DNA from: W-Chloroflexi-9 sp045863195
GTDB taxonomy: Bacteria > Chloroflexota > Dehalococcoidia > UBA2979
Assembly: GCA_045863195.1 (NCBI GenBank)
Contig: BTUI01000016.1
Location: forward strand, 1 to 58,442
Reading direction: 5' to 3'
DNA length: 58,442 nucleotides
Positions 50,986 to 58,442 of the stretch are shown piece by piece (position 1 is the stretch's first letter; every line of letters starts with the position of its first letter). A model generated the notes under the pieces. It searched no databases. It had not been told where the DNA came from and was given only the letters and a program-made list of their open reading frames with translations. The translations under genes were made by a program, and so were the position numbers.

Positions 50986-51384
50986 CTACCAGACGTAGCA
51001 GAGCAACTCGCCGCCGATCTTGCGTCGCCAGGCCTCGCGGCCCGACATGACGCCCTGCGACGTGCTCATGATGGCGATCCCCAGGCCACCGAAGACCCGC
51101 GGGATCTCGCTCTTGCTGACGTAGACGCGCAGACCCGGGCGGGACACGCGGCGGATGCCCGAAAGCACCGCACGCCGGTCCTCGCTGTAGGTCAGGTCCA
51201 GCCGGAGGTACTTCCTCGGCCCGTCTTCTACTTCGGAAATGCCGCGGATGAACCCCTCATCCTGCAACACTTCGGCAACCGCTCGCTTCACCTTGGAGGA
51301 CGGAATCTTCACGTCCTCGTGCCGAGCCGTCGCCGCGTTGCGGATGCGGGTAAACATGTCCGCCAGCGGATCGGATGTCGTCAT
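50986..51384 (-). CDS. rpsH: 30S ribosomal protein S8
   Basis: 132 residues. D-P-L-A-D-M-F-T-R-I-R-N-A and the C-terminal S-T-S-Q-G-V-M-S-G-R-E-A. Binds 16S rRNA helix 21. Confidence 0.97.
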   Translation of the reverse strand: MTTSDPLADMFTRIRNAATARHEDVKIPSSKVKRAVAEVLQDEGFIRGISEVEDGPRKYLRLDLTYSEDRRAVLSGIRRVSRPGLRVYVSKSEIPRVFGGLGIAIMSTSQGVMSGREAWRRKIGGELLCYVW

Positions 51385-51436
51385 CCGGGTCGCCTGCCTT
51401 CTTCCGTGTGTTTCGAGTCGCGACAGCCGCGCTCGA

Positions 51437-51742
51437 CTACCACGAAGCCTTCTTCACGCCGGGAAGCATGCCCTCGCGGGCGAGCTCCCGGAACACGATT
51501 CGAGATACACCAAACTCCCGCATGTACCCGCGCGGGCGGCCGGTCACCTTGCAGCGGTTCCGGACACGCGTCGCGCTGGCGTCACGCGGCATCTTGTAGA
51601 GGCGGCGGTACGCCTCCGTCTTCGCCTCGTCCGACGCCGCCGGGTCCTTCAGGACCGCGACGAGCTCCTGGCGACGGGCAGCGTGGACGCTGACCAGCCG
51701 GGCGCGCCGGGCGTTCTTGACGACCATCGATTCCTTGGCCAT
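51437..51742 (-). CDS. rpsN: 30S ribosomal protein S14 (long, zinc-free type)
   Basis: 101 residues with a single Cys (N-R-C-K-V-T-G-R-P-R-G). This is the long C-minus S14, not the 61-residue zinc form. R-E-F-G-V-S-R-I-V-F-R-E and the final G-x-x-K-A-S-W are typical. Confidence 0.97.
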   Translation of the reverse strand: MAKESMVVKNARRARLVSVHAARRQELVAVLKDPAASDEAKTEAYRRLYKMPRDASATRVRNRCKVTGRPRGYMREFGVSRIVFRELAREGMLPGVKKASW

Positions 51743-51748
51743 CTCGAC

Positions 51749-52315
51749 CTACTTCTTCACGAACGGCATGCCCAGCAGGGCCAGGAGCCGCTTCGCCTCG
51801 GCGTCCGTCTCAGCGGACGTCACGATGTTCACCTGCAGACCGCGCACGCGGTCCACGTCATCAAACGTGAGCTCCGGGAAGATCACCTGCTCGGTCAGGC
51901 CGAGCGAGTAGTTCCCGTGCCCGTCGAACGCCTCGTCCGACACGCCGCGGAAGTCGCGGATGCGCGGCAGCGCGGTGTTCATGAGCCGGTCCAGGAACTC
52001 CCACATGCGCGGGCCACGGAGGGTGACCGACACGCCGATGGGCATCCCGGCGCGGAGCTTGAAGTTCGAAATCGCCTTCTTGGACCGGCGCACGTACGGG
52101 CGCTGGCCGGTGATGGCGGCAATGTCGCGGGACGCCGCCTCAACGGCGTTCGCGTTCTCCACGGCCTCGCCCAGGCCGATGTTCACCGCGATCTTCGTGA
52201 CCGAGGGGATCTGCATCGGGTTGGCGTAGCCGAACTCGCTGCGCAGCGCGGGGGCGATCTCCGCCTTGTAGCGCTGCTGCAGGCGCGGCTTGATGTTCGC
52301 TTCGGCTGCCGGCAT
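51749..52315 (-). CDS. rplE: 50S ribosomal protein L5
   Basis: 188 residues from ATG 52315, which overlaps the rplX stop (TAATG). P-R-L-Q-Q-R-Y-K, I-P-S-V-T-K-I-A-V-N-I-G-L-G, K-L-R-A-G-M-P-I-G and R-I-R-D-F-R-G. Binds 5S rRNA. Confidence 0.97.
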   Translation of the reverse strand: MPAAEANIKPRLQQRYKAEIAPALRSEFGYANPMQIPSVTKIAVNIGLGEAVENANAVEAASRDIAAITGQRPYVRRSKKAISNFKLRAGMPIGVSVTLRGPRMWEFLDRLMNTALPRIRDFRGVSDEAFDGHGNYSLGLTEQVIFPELTFDDVDRVRGLQVNIVTSAETDAEAKRLLALLGMPFVKK

Positions 52316-52632
52316 TAGTCGATCGCCTCGTTGCACTTCTTGCAGAACCGGACCTTGCGGCCGTCGTCCAGCATCCGGAAGCCCACACGCGCGGCGGAGC
52401 CGCAGGAAGCGCAGACCACCGCCAGGTTCGCCAGCGAGATCGGCGCTTCGCGCTCGATGATCCCGCCGGGCTGCTGCGGGCCGGTGGAGCGCTGGTGCTT
52501 CTTCACCATGTTGATGCCGGTGACCACGGCGCGGCCTTCTTCCGGCAGCACCTGGCGAACCTGGCCACGGCGGCCGCGGTCCTTGCCGGTGGTCACCTCA
52601 ACGTTGTCGTTCCGCTTGATCTTCGCTGCCAC
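52315..52632 (-). CDS. rplX: 50S ribosomal protein L24
   Basis: 105 residues from GTG 52632, overlapping the rplN stop by one base. K-I-K-R-N-D-N-V-E-V-T-T-G-K-D-R-G-R-R-G (KOW motif) and I-I-E-R-E-A-P-I. The C-terminus has C74-x2-C77 and C97-x2-C100, a zinc-ribbon-like set seen in some but not all L24. Confidence 0.96.
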   Translation of the reverse strand: MAAKIKRNDNVEVTTGKDRGRRGQVRQVLPEEGRAVVTGINMVKKHQRSTGPQQPGGIIEREAPISLANLAVVCASCGSAARVGFRMLDDGRKVRFCKKCNEAID

Positions 52633-53003
52633 TAGAGCACCTCCGGCGCCAGCGAAATGATCCGCATGAACCGGCGGTCGCGGAGCTCGCGCGCCACGGG
52701 GCCGAAGATGCGCGTGCCCTTCGGGTTCCCCGCCTTGTCGTTCACCAGCACCGCGGCGTTCTCGTCGAAGCGGATCACGGAGCCGTCCGCGCGCTGCACG
52801 GGCATCGTCGTCCGCACCACCACGGCACGCACCACATCGCCGGCCTTCACGTTGCCGTTCGGCTGAGCCTCCTTCACCGCGGCGACGATGATGTCGCCCA
52901 CGGTGGCGTACCGGCGCTTGGAGCCGCCGAGCACGCGGATACAGAGGATCTCCCGGGCGCCGGAGTTGTCGGCGACCTTCAGTCGGGACTCCTGCTGGAT
53001 CAT
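52632..53003 (-). CDS. rplN: 50S ribosomal protein L14
   Basis: 123 residues. M-I-Q-Q-E-S-R-L-K-V-A-D-N-S-G-A-R-E and G-T-R-I-F-G-P-V-A-R-E-L-R are invariant features. Large-subunit interface. Confidence 0.98.
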   Translation of the reverse strand: MIQQESRLKVADNSGAREILCIRVLGGSKRRYATVGDIIVAAVKEAQPNGNVKAGDVVRAVVVRTTMPVQRADGSVIRFDENAAVLVNDKAGNPKGTRIFGPVARELRDRRFMRIISLAPEVL

Positions 53004-53372
53004 TTAGTTCGCCCCCTCGCCGGCCGAGGCCTGCTCCTGGGCGTGCGCGGCGGACCGCTGCACCTCCTGGACCAGCGACTGGTCCAGGCGCTCCGGGGAG
53101 ACCTCCGCCACTTCGCGCTCGGTGAGCACGGTCACCAGGCGCCACCGCTTGAGGCGGCTCATCGGCCGGCACTCCTCGATGCGCACCAGGTCGCCGACGG
53201 TGGCCACGTTGCCCTCGTCGTGGGCGTGGTACTTCTTCGTGCGCCGGATCACCTTGTGGTAGATCGGGTGCCGCGAGGCGCGCTCAACCTTGACCACGAT
53301 GGTCTTGTCGTTCTTGCCCGACACCACCGTGCCCACGCGCACCTTGCGGTTGACCGTCTGGTTCTCCGCCAT
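53004..53372 (-). CDS. rpsQ: 30S ribosomal protein S17
   Basis: 122 residues. R-K-V-R-V-G-T-V-V-S-G-K-N-D-K-T-I-V-V and I-E-E-C-R-P-M-S-R-L-K-R-W form the OB fold (residues 8-85). The last 35 residues are an Ala/Glu/Gln-rich tail absent from the usual 80-85 residue S17. Confidence 0.96.
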   Translation of the reverse strand: MAENQTVNRKVRVGTVVSGKNDKTIVVKVERASRHPIYHKVIRRTKKYHAHDEGNVATVGDLVRIEECRPMSRLKRWRLVTVLTEREVAEVSPERLDQSLVQEVQRSAAHAQEQASAGEGAN

Positions 53373-53379
53373 GATTGCC

Positions 53380-53592
53380 CTACTTGCCGCTCGCCGCCTG
53401 GCCCTGGGCCAGCAGCGTCTTGATCCGCGCGATCCGCTTGCGCGTCTTCGCGATCTGAGAGTTGTCCGCCAGCTGGCGGGTGGAGGACTGGAACCGCAGG
53501 TTGAAGAGCGCCTGGTGCGCCTGCTCCAGCTCCTGCTGCAACGCCTCCGGGGTCTGCTCGCGCAGGGCCCGGGTCTCCTGGCTCTGGCTCAC
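53380..53592 (-). CDS. rpmC: 50S ribosomal protein L29
   Basis: 70 residues from GTG 53592, overlapping the rplP stop (GTGA). R-E-Q-T-P-E-A-L-Q-Q-E-L, A-L-F-N-L-R-F-Q-x-x-T-x-Q-L-x-x-N-S-Q-I and K-T-R-K-R-I-A-R-I-K-T. A longer upstream frame runs through rplP and is not used. Confidence 0.96.
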   Translation of the reverse strand: MSQSQETRALREQTPEALQQELEQAHQALFNLRFQSSTRQLADNSQIAKTRKRIARIKTLLAQGQAASGK

Positions 53593-54002
53593 TGGTAGAC
53601 CTCCTCGCGGGCGATCACCTTCGTGTCCAGCGGCAGCTTGTGGTGCGCCTTCCGGAACGCCTCCCGCACGCGGTCTTCCGGCACGCCGGAGACCTCGAAC
53701 AGCACGCTTCCGGGCTTCACCACGGCCACCCACCGGTCCGTCGCGCCCTTACCGCCACCCATCCGGACTTCCACCGGCTTCTTGGAAACCGGCTTGTCCG
53801 GGTAGATGCGGATCCACACCTTGCCGCCGCGGCGCAGCGAACCGGTGATCGCGCGACGCGCCGACTCGATCTGGCGCGAGTCGATCCACCCGTGGGTCTG
53901 CGCCTGCAGCCCCCACTCGCCGAAGACGACCGTTTCACCGCGCGAAGCAATGCCGCGGTTGTTCGCGCGCATCTGCTTGCGGTACTTGGTCCGGCGCGGC
54001 AT
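53589..54002 (-). CDS. rplP: 50S ribosomal protein L16
   Basis: 137 residues from ATG 54002 (M-P-R-R-T-K-Y-R-K). An in-frame ATG 27 nt earlier lacks conservation. F-G-E-W-G-L-Q-A, A-R-R-A-I-T, G-K-G-A-T-D-R-W-V-A-V-V and the C-terminal A-x-H-K-L-P are typical. Confidence 0.97.
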   Translation of the reverse strand: MPRRTKYRKQMRANNRGIASRGETVVFGEWGLQAQTHGWIDSRQIESARRAITGSLRRGGKVWIRIYPDKPVSKKPVEVRMGGGKGATDRWVAVVKPGSVLFEVSGVPEDRVREAFRKAHHKLPLDTKVIAREEVYQ

Positions 54003-54012
54003 CAGCATCGCG

Positions 54013-54684
54013 CTACTCGCTTCCCTCAAGGACGGACGCGGTGAGCGGGTTGGTCTCCGGCGTCACGTCGCCCTTGTAGATCCAGCACTTGACGCCAATG
54101 ACGCCAAACGTGGTGTTCGCTTCCGCGATCCCGTAGTCAATGTCCGCGCGCAGCGTGTGCAGCGGCACGCGGCCCTGCATCTCCTGCTCCACGCGCGACA
54201 TCTCAGACCCGCCCAGCCGGCCGCCGATCTTCACGCGGCACCCGAGGGCGCCACGGCCCATCGTGCGCTGCACGGACTGCTTCATCGCCCGCCGGAACGC
54301 CACGCGGCGCTCCAGCTGGTCGGCGACAGAGCGGGCCACCAGGTACGCGTCCAGCTCCGGCACGCGGATCTCTTCGATGTTCAGGCGGACGCGCTTGTCC
54401 GTGGCGCTCTGCAGCAGCGCGCGGAGCTGTTCCGCGTTCTGCCCGCCGCGGCCGATGACAATGCCCGGCTTCGCCGTGTTCAGCGTCAGCGTCAGCTGGT
54501 TCGCGTTCCGCTCGATCGTGACGCGGGAGACACCCGCCTCCGGCAGCGTCTTCATGATCAGCTTGCGCAGCCGCACATCTTCCAGCGCCAGCTCGGCGTA
54601 CTGGTCGTGACGCGCGAACCAGCGGGACTGCCAGTCCTTCGTAACGCCCACGCGGAAGCCGTACGGGTGAATCTTCCGTCCCAT
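54013..54684 (-). CDS. rpsC: 30S ribosomal protein S3
   Basis: 223 residues. M-G-R-K-I-H-P-Y-G-F-R-V-G start, KH motif P-G-I-V-I-G-R-G-G-Q, and the C-terminal G-V-I-G-V-K-C-W-I-Y-K-G. Part of the mRNA entry channel. Confidence 0.97.
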   Translation of the reverse strand: MGRKIHPYGFRVGVTKDWQSRWFARHDQYAELALEDVRLRKLIMKTLPEAGVSRVTIERNANQLTLTLNTAKPGIVIGRGGQNAEQLRALLQSATDKRVRLNIEEIRVPELDAYLVARSVADQLERRVAFRRAMKQSVQRTMGRGALGCRVKIGGRLGGSEMSRVEQEMQGRVPLHTLRADIDYGIAEANTTFGVIGVKCWIYKGDVTPETNPLTASVLEGSE

Positions 54685-55022
54685 TAGAACTCCTCACCCT
54701 CCACGACCACCTCAATGTGGGCGTAGCGGTTCCGCACCGGGGCCACCCGGCCGCGCGAGCGCGCACGCCAGCGCTTCAGCGTGCGGCCGTCGCCGGCCAC
54801 CGCCTTCTTCACGCGCAGGCCGTCCGGGTTCAGGTCGAAGTTGTTCTCCGCGTTGGCCGCGGCGGACTTCAGGACCTTCCAGATCACCCGGGCAGACGAG
54901 TTGGGCATGAACTCCAGCAGCGTCAGCGCTTCGTCCACCTTGCGGCCCTGGATCACGTCCAGGACCAGGCGGGCCTTCTGCGGCGACACGGGCTGGTTCG
55001 TGGCGAGCGCGCGTACTTCCAT
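54684..55022 (-). CDS. rplV: 50S ribosomal protein L22
   Basis: 112 residues from ATG 55022, overlapping the rpsS stop. P-V-S-P-Q-K-A-R-L-V-L-D-V-I-Q-G-R-K and the exit-tunnel loop R-A-R-S-R-G-R-V-A-P-V-R-N-R-Y-A-H-I. Confidence 0.97.
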   Translation of the reverse strand: MEVRALATNQPVSPQKARLVLDVIQGRKVDEALTLLEFMPNSSARVIWKVLKSAAANAENNFDLNPDGLRVKKAVAGDGRTLKRWRARSRGRVAPVRNRYAHIEVVVEGEEF

Positions 55023-55306
55023 TACCGCTTCCTCGAGGTCGTCTCGGACTTGCCGCGGTGGCCGCGGAAGGTCCGCGTGAACGCGAACTCGCCCAGCTTG
55101 TGGCCGACCATGTTCTCCGTGCACAGCACCGGCACGTGACGGCGGCCGTCGTGCACGGCGATGGTCATGCCGACCATCTCCGGCAGGATCGTGCTGGCGC
55201 GGGACCAGGTGCGCAGGATCTCCCGGCGCTCCACGGACTGGTTGGCCAGGACCTTCTTCCACAGCTGAGGGTGGACGAACGGCCCCTTCTTCGTCGATCG
55301 AGACAT
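55022..55306 (-). CDS. rpsS: 30S ribosomal protein S19
   Basis: 94 residues. M-S-R-S-T-K-K-G-P-F-V start, W-S-R-A-S-T-I-L-P-E-M-V-G, and H-K-L-G-E-F-A-x-T-R-T-F-R-G-H. Confidence 0.98.
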   Translation of the reverse strand: MSRSTKKGPFVHPQLWKKVLANQSVERREILRTWSRASTILPEMVGMTIAVHDGRRHVPVLCTENMVGHKLGEFAFTRTFRGHRGKSETTSRKR

Positions 55307-55318
55307 GCCCGCGCTCCC

Positions 55319-56152
55319 TTACCGACGGCCCGCGCCGCGGCGGCGGATGATGTACTTGTCAGTCCGCTTGTTGTTCCTGGTGCGGTAGCCCAGCGCGGGC
55401 TTACCCCACTTGGTCTTCGGCCCGGGCATACCCACGGAGGCCTTGCCCTCACCACCACCGTGCGGGTGGTCGACCGGGTTCATCACGGCGCCACGGACCT
55501 GCGGACGCCGGCCGCGGTGCCGGTTGCGGCCCGCCTTGCCCAGCTTCAGCTGCCCGTGCTCCACGTTGCCGACCACGCCGATGGTGGCTCGGCACCCGTC
55601 CGGCACCTGGCGCATCTCACCGGACGGCATGCGCAGCAGCGCGAAGCCGTTGTCCTTCGCCATCAACTGGATCGAGACACCGGCGGAGCGCGCCAGCTGG
55701 CCGCCACGGCCCGGCGTCATCTCCACGTTGTGGATCGCCGTACCGGTCGGGATCGCCGACAGCGGGAGCGTGTTGCCGGCCGCGATCGGCGCGTCAGACG
55801 CGCTCAAGATCGCGGAGCCCACCTTCACGCCGTCCGGCGCCAGAATGTAGCGCTTGTCGCCGTCTGCGTAGAAGACCAGCGCGATGCGCGCCGACCGCCC
55901 GGGGTCGTACTCGATCGCGCGGACCGTGCCCGGCACGCCGATCTTGTCGCGCTTGAAGTCGATGATGCGGATGAGGCGCTTGGCCCCACCGCCACGGTGA
56001 CGGATCGAGATCTTGCCCTGGCCACGGCCGGAGATGCGGCTCTTGGAGACCGTGAGGCTCTTCTCCGGCTCCTTCTTCGTGATCTCCTGGAACGTGAACC
56101 CGCTGGCGCCACGGCGACCGGGCGAGGTGGGGCGGAACTTCCGGATCGGCAT
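55319..56152 (-). CDS. rplB: 50S ribosomal protein L2
   Basis: 277 residues. K-I-S-I-R-H-R-G-G-G-A-K, and the invariant V-D-H-P-H-G-G-G-E-G-K with the peptidyl-transferase-related His. Primary 23S binder. Confidence 0.98.
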   Translation of the reverse strand: MPIRKFRPTSPGRRGASGFTFQEITKKEPEKSLTVSKSRISGRGQGKISIRHRGGGAKRLIRIIDFKRDKIGVPGTVRAIEYDPGRSARIALVFYADGDKRYILAPDGVKVGSAILSASDAPIAAGNTLPLSAIPTGTAIHNVEMTPGRGGQLARSAGVSIQLMAKDNGFALLRMPSGEMRQVPDGCRATIGVVGNVEHGQLKLGKAGRNRHRGRRPQVRGAVMNPVDHPHGGGEGKASVGMPGPKTKWGKPALGYRTRNNKRTDKYIIRRRGAGRR

Positions 56153-56162
56153 CGCTAACCCC

Positions 56163-56465
56163 CTACACGCCCTCGAAGAATTCGATCGTGTCGCCCGCCT
56201 TGAGCGTCACGATCGCCTTCTTCCACGTCGGCACCGGGCCCGCCGCGCGCCCGTTGCGCCCGCGGCGGCGGCGGCCGCGCATCATCGTGGTGTTGACTTC
56301 TTCCACGGTGACGTTGAACGCCCGCTGCACGGCTTCCTTGATCTGCGGCTTGTTGGATCCCTCGGCCACCTCGAACACGTACTTCCGCTGGGCGGACAGC
56401 AGCGTGCTCTTCTCGGTCACCACCGGGCGCCGCAGCACTTCATACGGGTGGATCTGCTTCGGCAT
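56163..56465 (-). CDS. rplW: 50S ribosomal protein L23
   Basis: 100 residues. L-R-R-P-V-V-T-E-K-S-T, K-Y-V-F-E-V-A, and I-K-E-A-V-Q-R-A-F-N-V-T-V-E-E-V-N-T. The docking site for trigger factor and SRP at the exit tunnel. Confidence 0.97.
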   Translation of the reverse strand: MPKQIHPYEVLRRPVVTEKSTLLSAQRKYVFEVAEGSNKPQIKEAVQRAFNVTVEEVNTTMMRGRRRRGRNGRAAGPVPTWKKAIVTLKAGDTIEFFEGV

Positions 56466-56468
56466 CGG

Positions 56469-57140
56469 TTAGGCCTCCACCAGCGTCGAGGCCGGACGCG
56501 GGCGGCCGCTGGACCGCTCCCCGCCCCACAGCGCCTCAATCCGGCGCACCGCGTCCACGGTCAGCACCAGCGTGCGGTGCGAGAGCATGTCCGCCACGTT
56601 CAGCGTGTCCGCCGGCAGCGCGTCCGCACCATCGATGTTCCGCGCGGACTTGTAGACCACGCGGTTCGGCGCGCCGGTCACGATCAGCGCGGACGAACCG
56701 GCGCCGGTCGCCTCCAGCAGCGCGGCGACACCCTTCGTGGACGGCTGCGCCAGCGCCAGCCCCTCCACCACGCGCAGGCGGCCGTCCGCCGCGCGGTCGG
56801 AGAGCACGGAGCGGATCGCCAGCCGGCGCATGCGCTTCGGCAGCTTCTGCGTGTAGTCGCGCGTCTTCGGGCCGAAGACCACACCACCACCACGCCGGTG
56901 CGGCGCGCGGTGGGTGCCCTGCCGGGACATGCCCAGGCCCTTCTGGCGGCGGATCTTCCGGCTGGAGCCATCCACCTCGCCGCGCGTCTTCGTGTTCGCG
57001 GTGCCGATACGGCGAGCCGCGAGCTGCGCGAGGAGCGTCTGATGGACCACGGCCACGTTCGGCTCAATGCCGAACACCGCGTCGTCCACGTCGATCTCCT
57101 GGGTGGGCTGGCCGGACAGGTTGAGTACCTGGAGCTTCAT
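56469..57140 (-). CDS. rplD: 50S ribosomal protein L4
   Basis: 223 residues. T-A-N-T-K-T-R-G-E-V-D-G-S, K-L-P-K-R-M-R-R-L-A-I, and the tunnel loop with R-Q-G-T-H-R-A-P. In many bacteria L4 also represses the S10 operon. Confidence 0.97.
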   Translation of the reverse strand: MKLQVLNLSGQPTQEIDVDDAVFGIEPNVAVVHQTLLAQLAARRIGTANTKTRGEVDGSSRKIRRQKGLGMSRQGTHRAPHRRGGGVVFGPKTRDYTQKLPKRMRRLAIRSVLSDRAADGRLRVVEGLALAQPSTKGVAALLEATGAGSSALIVTGAPNRVVYKSARNIDGADALPADTLNVADMLSHRTLVLTVDAVRRIEALWGGERSSGRPRPASTLVEA

Positions 57141-57142
57141 CG

Positions 57143-57943
57143 CTAGGCCTCGCTCTGCTCGGCGGCCCCGGCCTCAGCGGCCTCGGGCGTCTCGTTCGTC
57201 TCAGCGGCGTCCGCCTCGGCGGCCGCTTCCTCCGCCTCCGCGACGGCCAGTTCGGCCTCCACGGCGGCGCTCGGGATCTCCGGCGCGGAGAAGGACTTCA
57301 GCGCCGCTCGACGCGCGTCGCGGACGCTGACGATCCCCGTGCGCGGGCCCGGGACGGAGCCCTCCACGAAGATCAGGTTGCGGGACGGGTCCACCGCGAC
57401 CACCAGCAGGTTCAGCACCGTGCTGGTCACGGAGCCCATGTGCCCCGCCATGCGCAGGCCCTTGTAGACCCGGCCCGGCGTGGTGCCAGACCCGATCGAG
57501 CCCGGCGCGCGGTGCCGGTCAGACTGGCCGTGCGTCTTCGGACCACCGGCAAAGTGGTGCCGCTTCACGCCGCCGGCAAAGCCCTTGCCCTTCGAGGTCG
57601 CGGTCACGTCCACGAAGGCGCCCGGGGTGAACTGCTCGCAGCGCAGCTCCTGGCCCACGGAGAACGCACCCGCGTCCTCCACCCGGAACTCCTGCAATTT
57701 CGTCAGCGCCTGCGGGCGGTTCGCCAGCCCGGCCTTCTGAAGGTGCCCGCGCTGAGGGCGGTTCACACGCTTGCGCCGCCCGGGGAACCCCAGCTGCACG
57801 GCGGTGTACCCGTCGCGCTCCGGCGTCCGCACCTGGGTGACGAAATTGGGGCCAAGCTCGATCACGGTGACACCGCGCGAACGGCCGGAGCCGTCGTACA
57901 GGCGCATCATGCCGACCTTGCGGCCGATCATCCCGGTCGTCAT
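57143..57943 (-). CDS. rplC: 50S ribosomal protein L3 with acidic C-terminal tail
   Basis: 266 residues from ATG 57943 (M-T-T-G-M-I-G-R-K-V-G-M). F-A-G-G-x-K-R-H-H-F-A-G-G-x-x-T-H-G and P-G-R-V-Y-K-G-L-R-M-A-G-H-M-G are typical. The last 45 residues are Ala/Glu-rich and acidic (A-E-A-E-E-A-A-A-E-A-D and following), not part of normal L3 (about 205-215 residues). Confidence 0.96.
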   Translation of the reverse strand: MTTGMIGRKVGMMRLYDGSGRSRGVTVIELGPNFVTQVRTPERDGYTAVQLGFPGRRKRVNRPQRGHLQKAGLANRPQALTKLQEFRVEDAGAFSVGQELRCEQFTPGAFVDVTATSKGKGFAGGVKRHHFAGGPKTHGQSDRHRAPGSIGSGTTPGRVYKGLRMAGHMGSVTSTVLNLLVVAVDPSRNLIFVEGSVPGPRTGIVSVRDARRAALKSFSAPEIPSAAVEAELAVAEAEEAAAEADAAETNETPEAAEAGAAEQSEA

Positions 57944-57953
57944 ACCGGCGTCC

Positions 57954-58262
57954 TTACAGCTTGATCTCGATGTCCACACCGGACGGCAATTGCAGCCGCA
58001 TCAGCGTGTCCACCGTGCGCGACGTCGGCTCGAGGATGTCGATCAGACGCTTGTGCGTCCGCGTCTCGAACTGGTCGCGAGAGTCCTTGTCAATGAACGG
58101 CGAGCGCATCACCGTGAACCGCCGGATGCGCGTCGGCAGCGGCACCGGGCCGGCCACGACCGCACCCGTGCGCTGGGCCGACTCGACGATCTGCTTCGCC
58201 GAGGCGTCCAGCACGCGGTGGTCGAATGCCTTCAACTTGATCCGGATGCGTTGCTGAGCCAT
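57954..58262 (-). CDS. rpsJ: 30S ribosomal protein S10
   Basis: 102 residues. I-R-I-K-L-K-A-F-D-H-R-V-L-D, G-P-V-P-L-P-T-R and R-T-H-K-R-L-I-D-I. First gene of the S10 operon proper, 44 nt after tuf. Confidence 0.98.
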   Translation of the reverse strand: MAQQRIRIKLKAFDHRVLDASAKQIVESAQRTGAVVAGPVPLPTRIRRFTVMRSPFIDKDSRDQFETRTHKRLIDILEPTSRTVDTLMRLQLPSGVDIEIKL

Positions 58263-58306
58263 CTGCAGTTCCTAGCTGAACACGCTCGCCCGTGCGGGTC
58301 GGGTCG

Positions 58307-58442
58307 TTACTCGACGATCTTGGTGACGACGCCCGCGCCCACCGTCCGGCCACCCTCACGGATGGCGAACCGCAGGCCTTCTTCGATGGCGATCGGGTAG
58401 ATGAGCTCGATGTCCATCTCGATGTTGTCCCCGGGCATCACC
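58307..58442 (-). CDS. tuf: elongation factor Tu, C-terminal part (gene cut by window edge)
   Basis: Only the last 44 residues are present: V-M-P-G-D-N-I-E-M-D-I-E-L-I-Y-P-I-A, then F-A-I-R-E-G-G-R-T-V-G-A-G-V-V-T-K-I-V-E and TAA. This is domain 3 of EF-Tu. It lies directly upstream of rpsJ, as in the str-S10 arrangement. Confidence 0.97.
   Translation of the reverse strand, partial: VMPGDNIEMDIELIYPIAIEEGLRFAIREGGRTVGAGVVTKIVE

Noticed and set aside
47985..51050. A 1021-codon open frame on the plus strand, and similar long open frames at 9746-12409, 21132-23831, 27206-27991 and elsewhere
   Set aside because: They lie antisense to, or in shifted frames of, genes with clear conserved motifs, and their translations are Arg/Ala/His-rich. 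In DNA of this GC content, stop codons are rare in shadow frames.
53380..53733. Longer (117-codon) version of L29
   Set aside because: The extra N-terminal part is the out-of-frame copy of rplP. The GTG at 53592 overlaps the rplP stop and gives a normal 70-residue L29.
1..58442. CRISPR arrays, insertion sequences, integrases, prophage genes, rRNA operons
   Set aside because: No regularly spaced repeats, transposase or integrase motifs (DDE, Tyr-recombinase) or rRNA-like sequence were recognised. Only short direct or inverted repeats were found.

Overview
This 58.4 kb window comes from a very GC-rich bacterial chromosome (no plasmid, phage or IS genes seen). Codon use, a flagellin start, a continuous S10-spc-alpha ribosomal cluster, many Major Facilitator transporters and CoA/short-chain-dehydrogenase genes suggest an environmental, probably aerobic or facultative Chloroflexota (Dehalococcoidia-like) organism. 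That assignment is an inference from general gene content, not a phylogeny. A selenocysteine tRNA gene and an in-frame UGA gene show that it very probably makes selenoproteins.

Layout. 1-240: 5' end of a flagellin gene on the minus strand with a sigma-28-type promoter. 350-4,610: assorted single genes (Gfo/Idh-like protein, SDR, class E/F sortase, YkgJ-type Cys-cluster protein, glyoxalase-fold protein). 4,610-6,030: a gene-poor stretch, then a three-gene minus-strand cassette of visibly lower GC that looks acquired and toxin-antitoxin-like. 6,130-15,900: metabolic genes (fused CoA-transferase, metallo-beta-lactamase fold, a solitary molybdopterin oxidoreductase large subunit with a ubiquitin-like partner, PQQ sugar dehydrogenase lipoprotein, RidA, atypical SDR, alpha/beta hydrolase with a Cys nucleophile). 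16,120-23,610: five MFS transporters, three of them related to each other.

23,725-27,293 is the most interesting part. It holds selC (tRNA-Sec), an unknown protein, NADPH thioredoxin reductase (trxB), a ferredoxin:thioredoxin reductase catalytic subunit whose CPC-CPC-CHC motif ends in an in-frame UGA (CH-Sec) followed by a textbook bacterial SECIS hairpin, thioredoxin (trxA), and a CsoR-family repressor with a perfect operator lying across overlapping divergent promoters for trxA and the repressor. Together these look like a selenium-dependent thioredoxin-reduction module with two electron inputs (NADPH and ferredoxin) and metal- or thiol-responsive control.

27,290-30,750: HDOD signalling protein, plsX, methyltransferase, apt. 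30,790-40,900: a long plus-strand run for methionine salvage and the methyl cycle (mtnA, mtnP, ahcY, metK, with an HNH nuclease and a GNAT protein inserted), followed by sugar-nucleotide genes (nucleotidyltransferase, PGM/PMM, PGI/PMI) and a DinB-like gene. apt can recycle the adenine released by MtnP. 40,927-40,954: a strong hairpin separates this from the convergent ribosomal block. 40,982-58,442 (minus strand, so transcribed right to left): tuf (partial), rpsJ, rplCDWB, rpsS, rplV, rpsC, rplP, rpmC, rpsQ, rplNXE, rpsNH, rplFR, rpsE, rpmD, rplO, secY, adk, map, infA, rpmJ, rpsMKD, rpoA, rplQ, truA, rplM, rpsI. No CRISPR array, rRNA or other tRNA was recognised.
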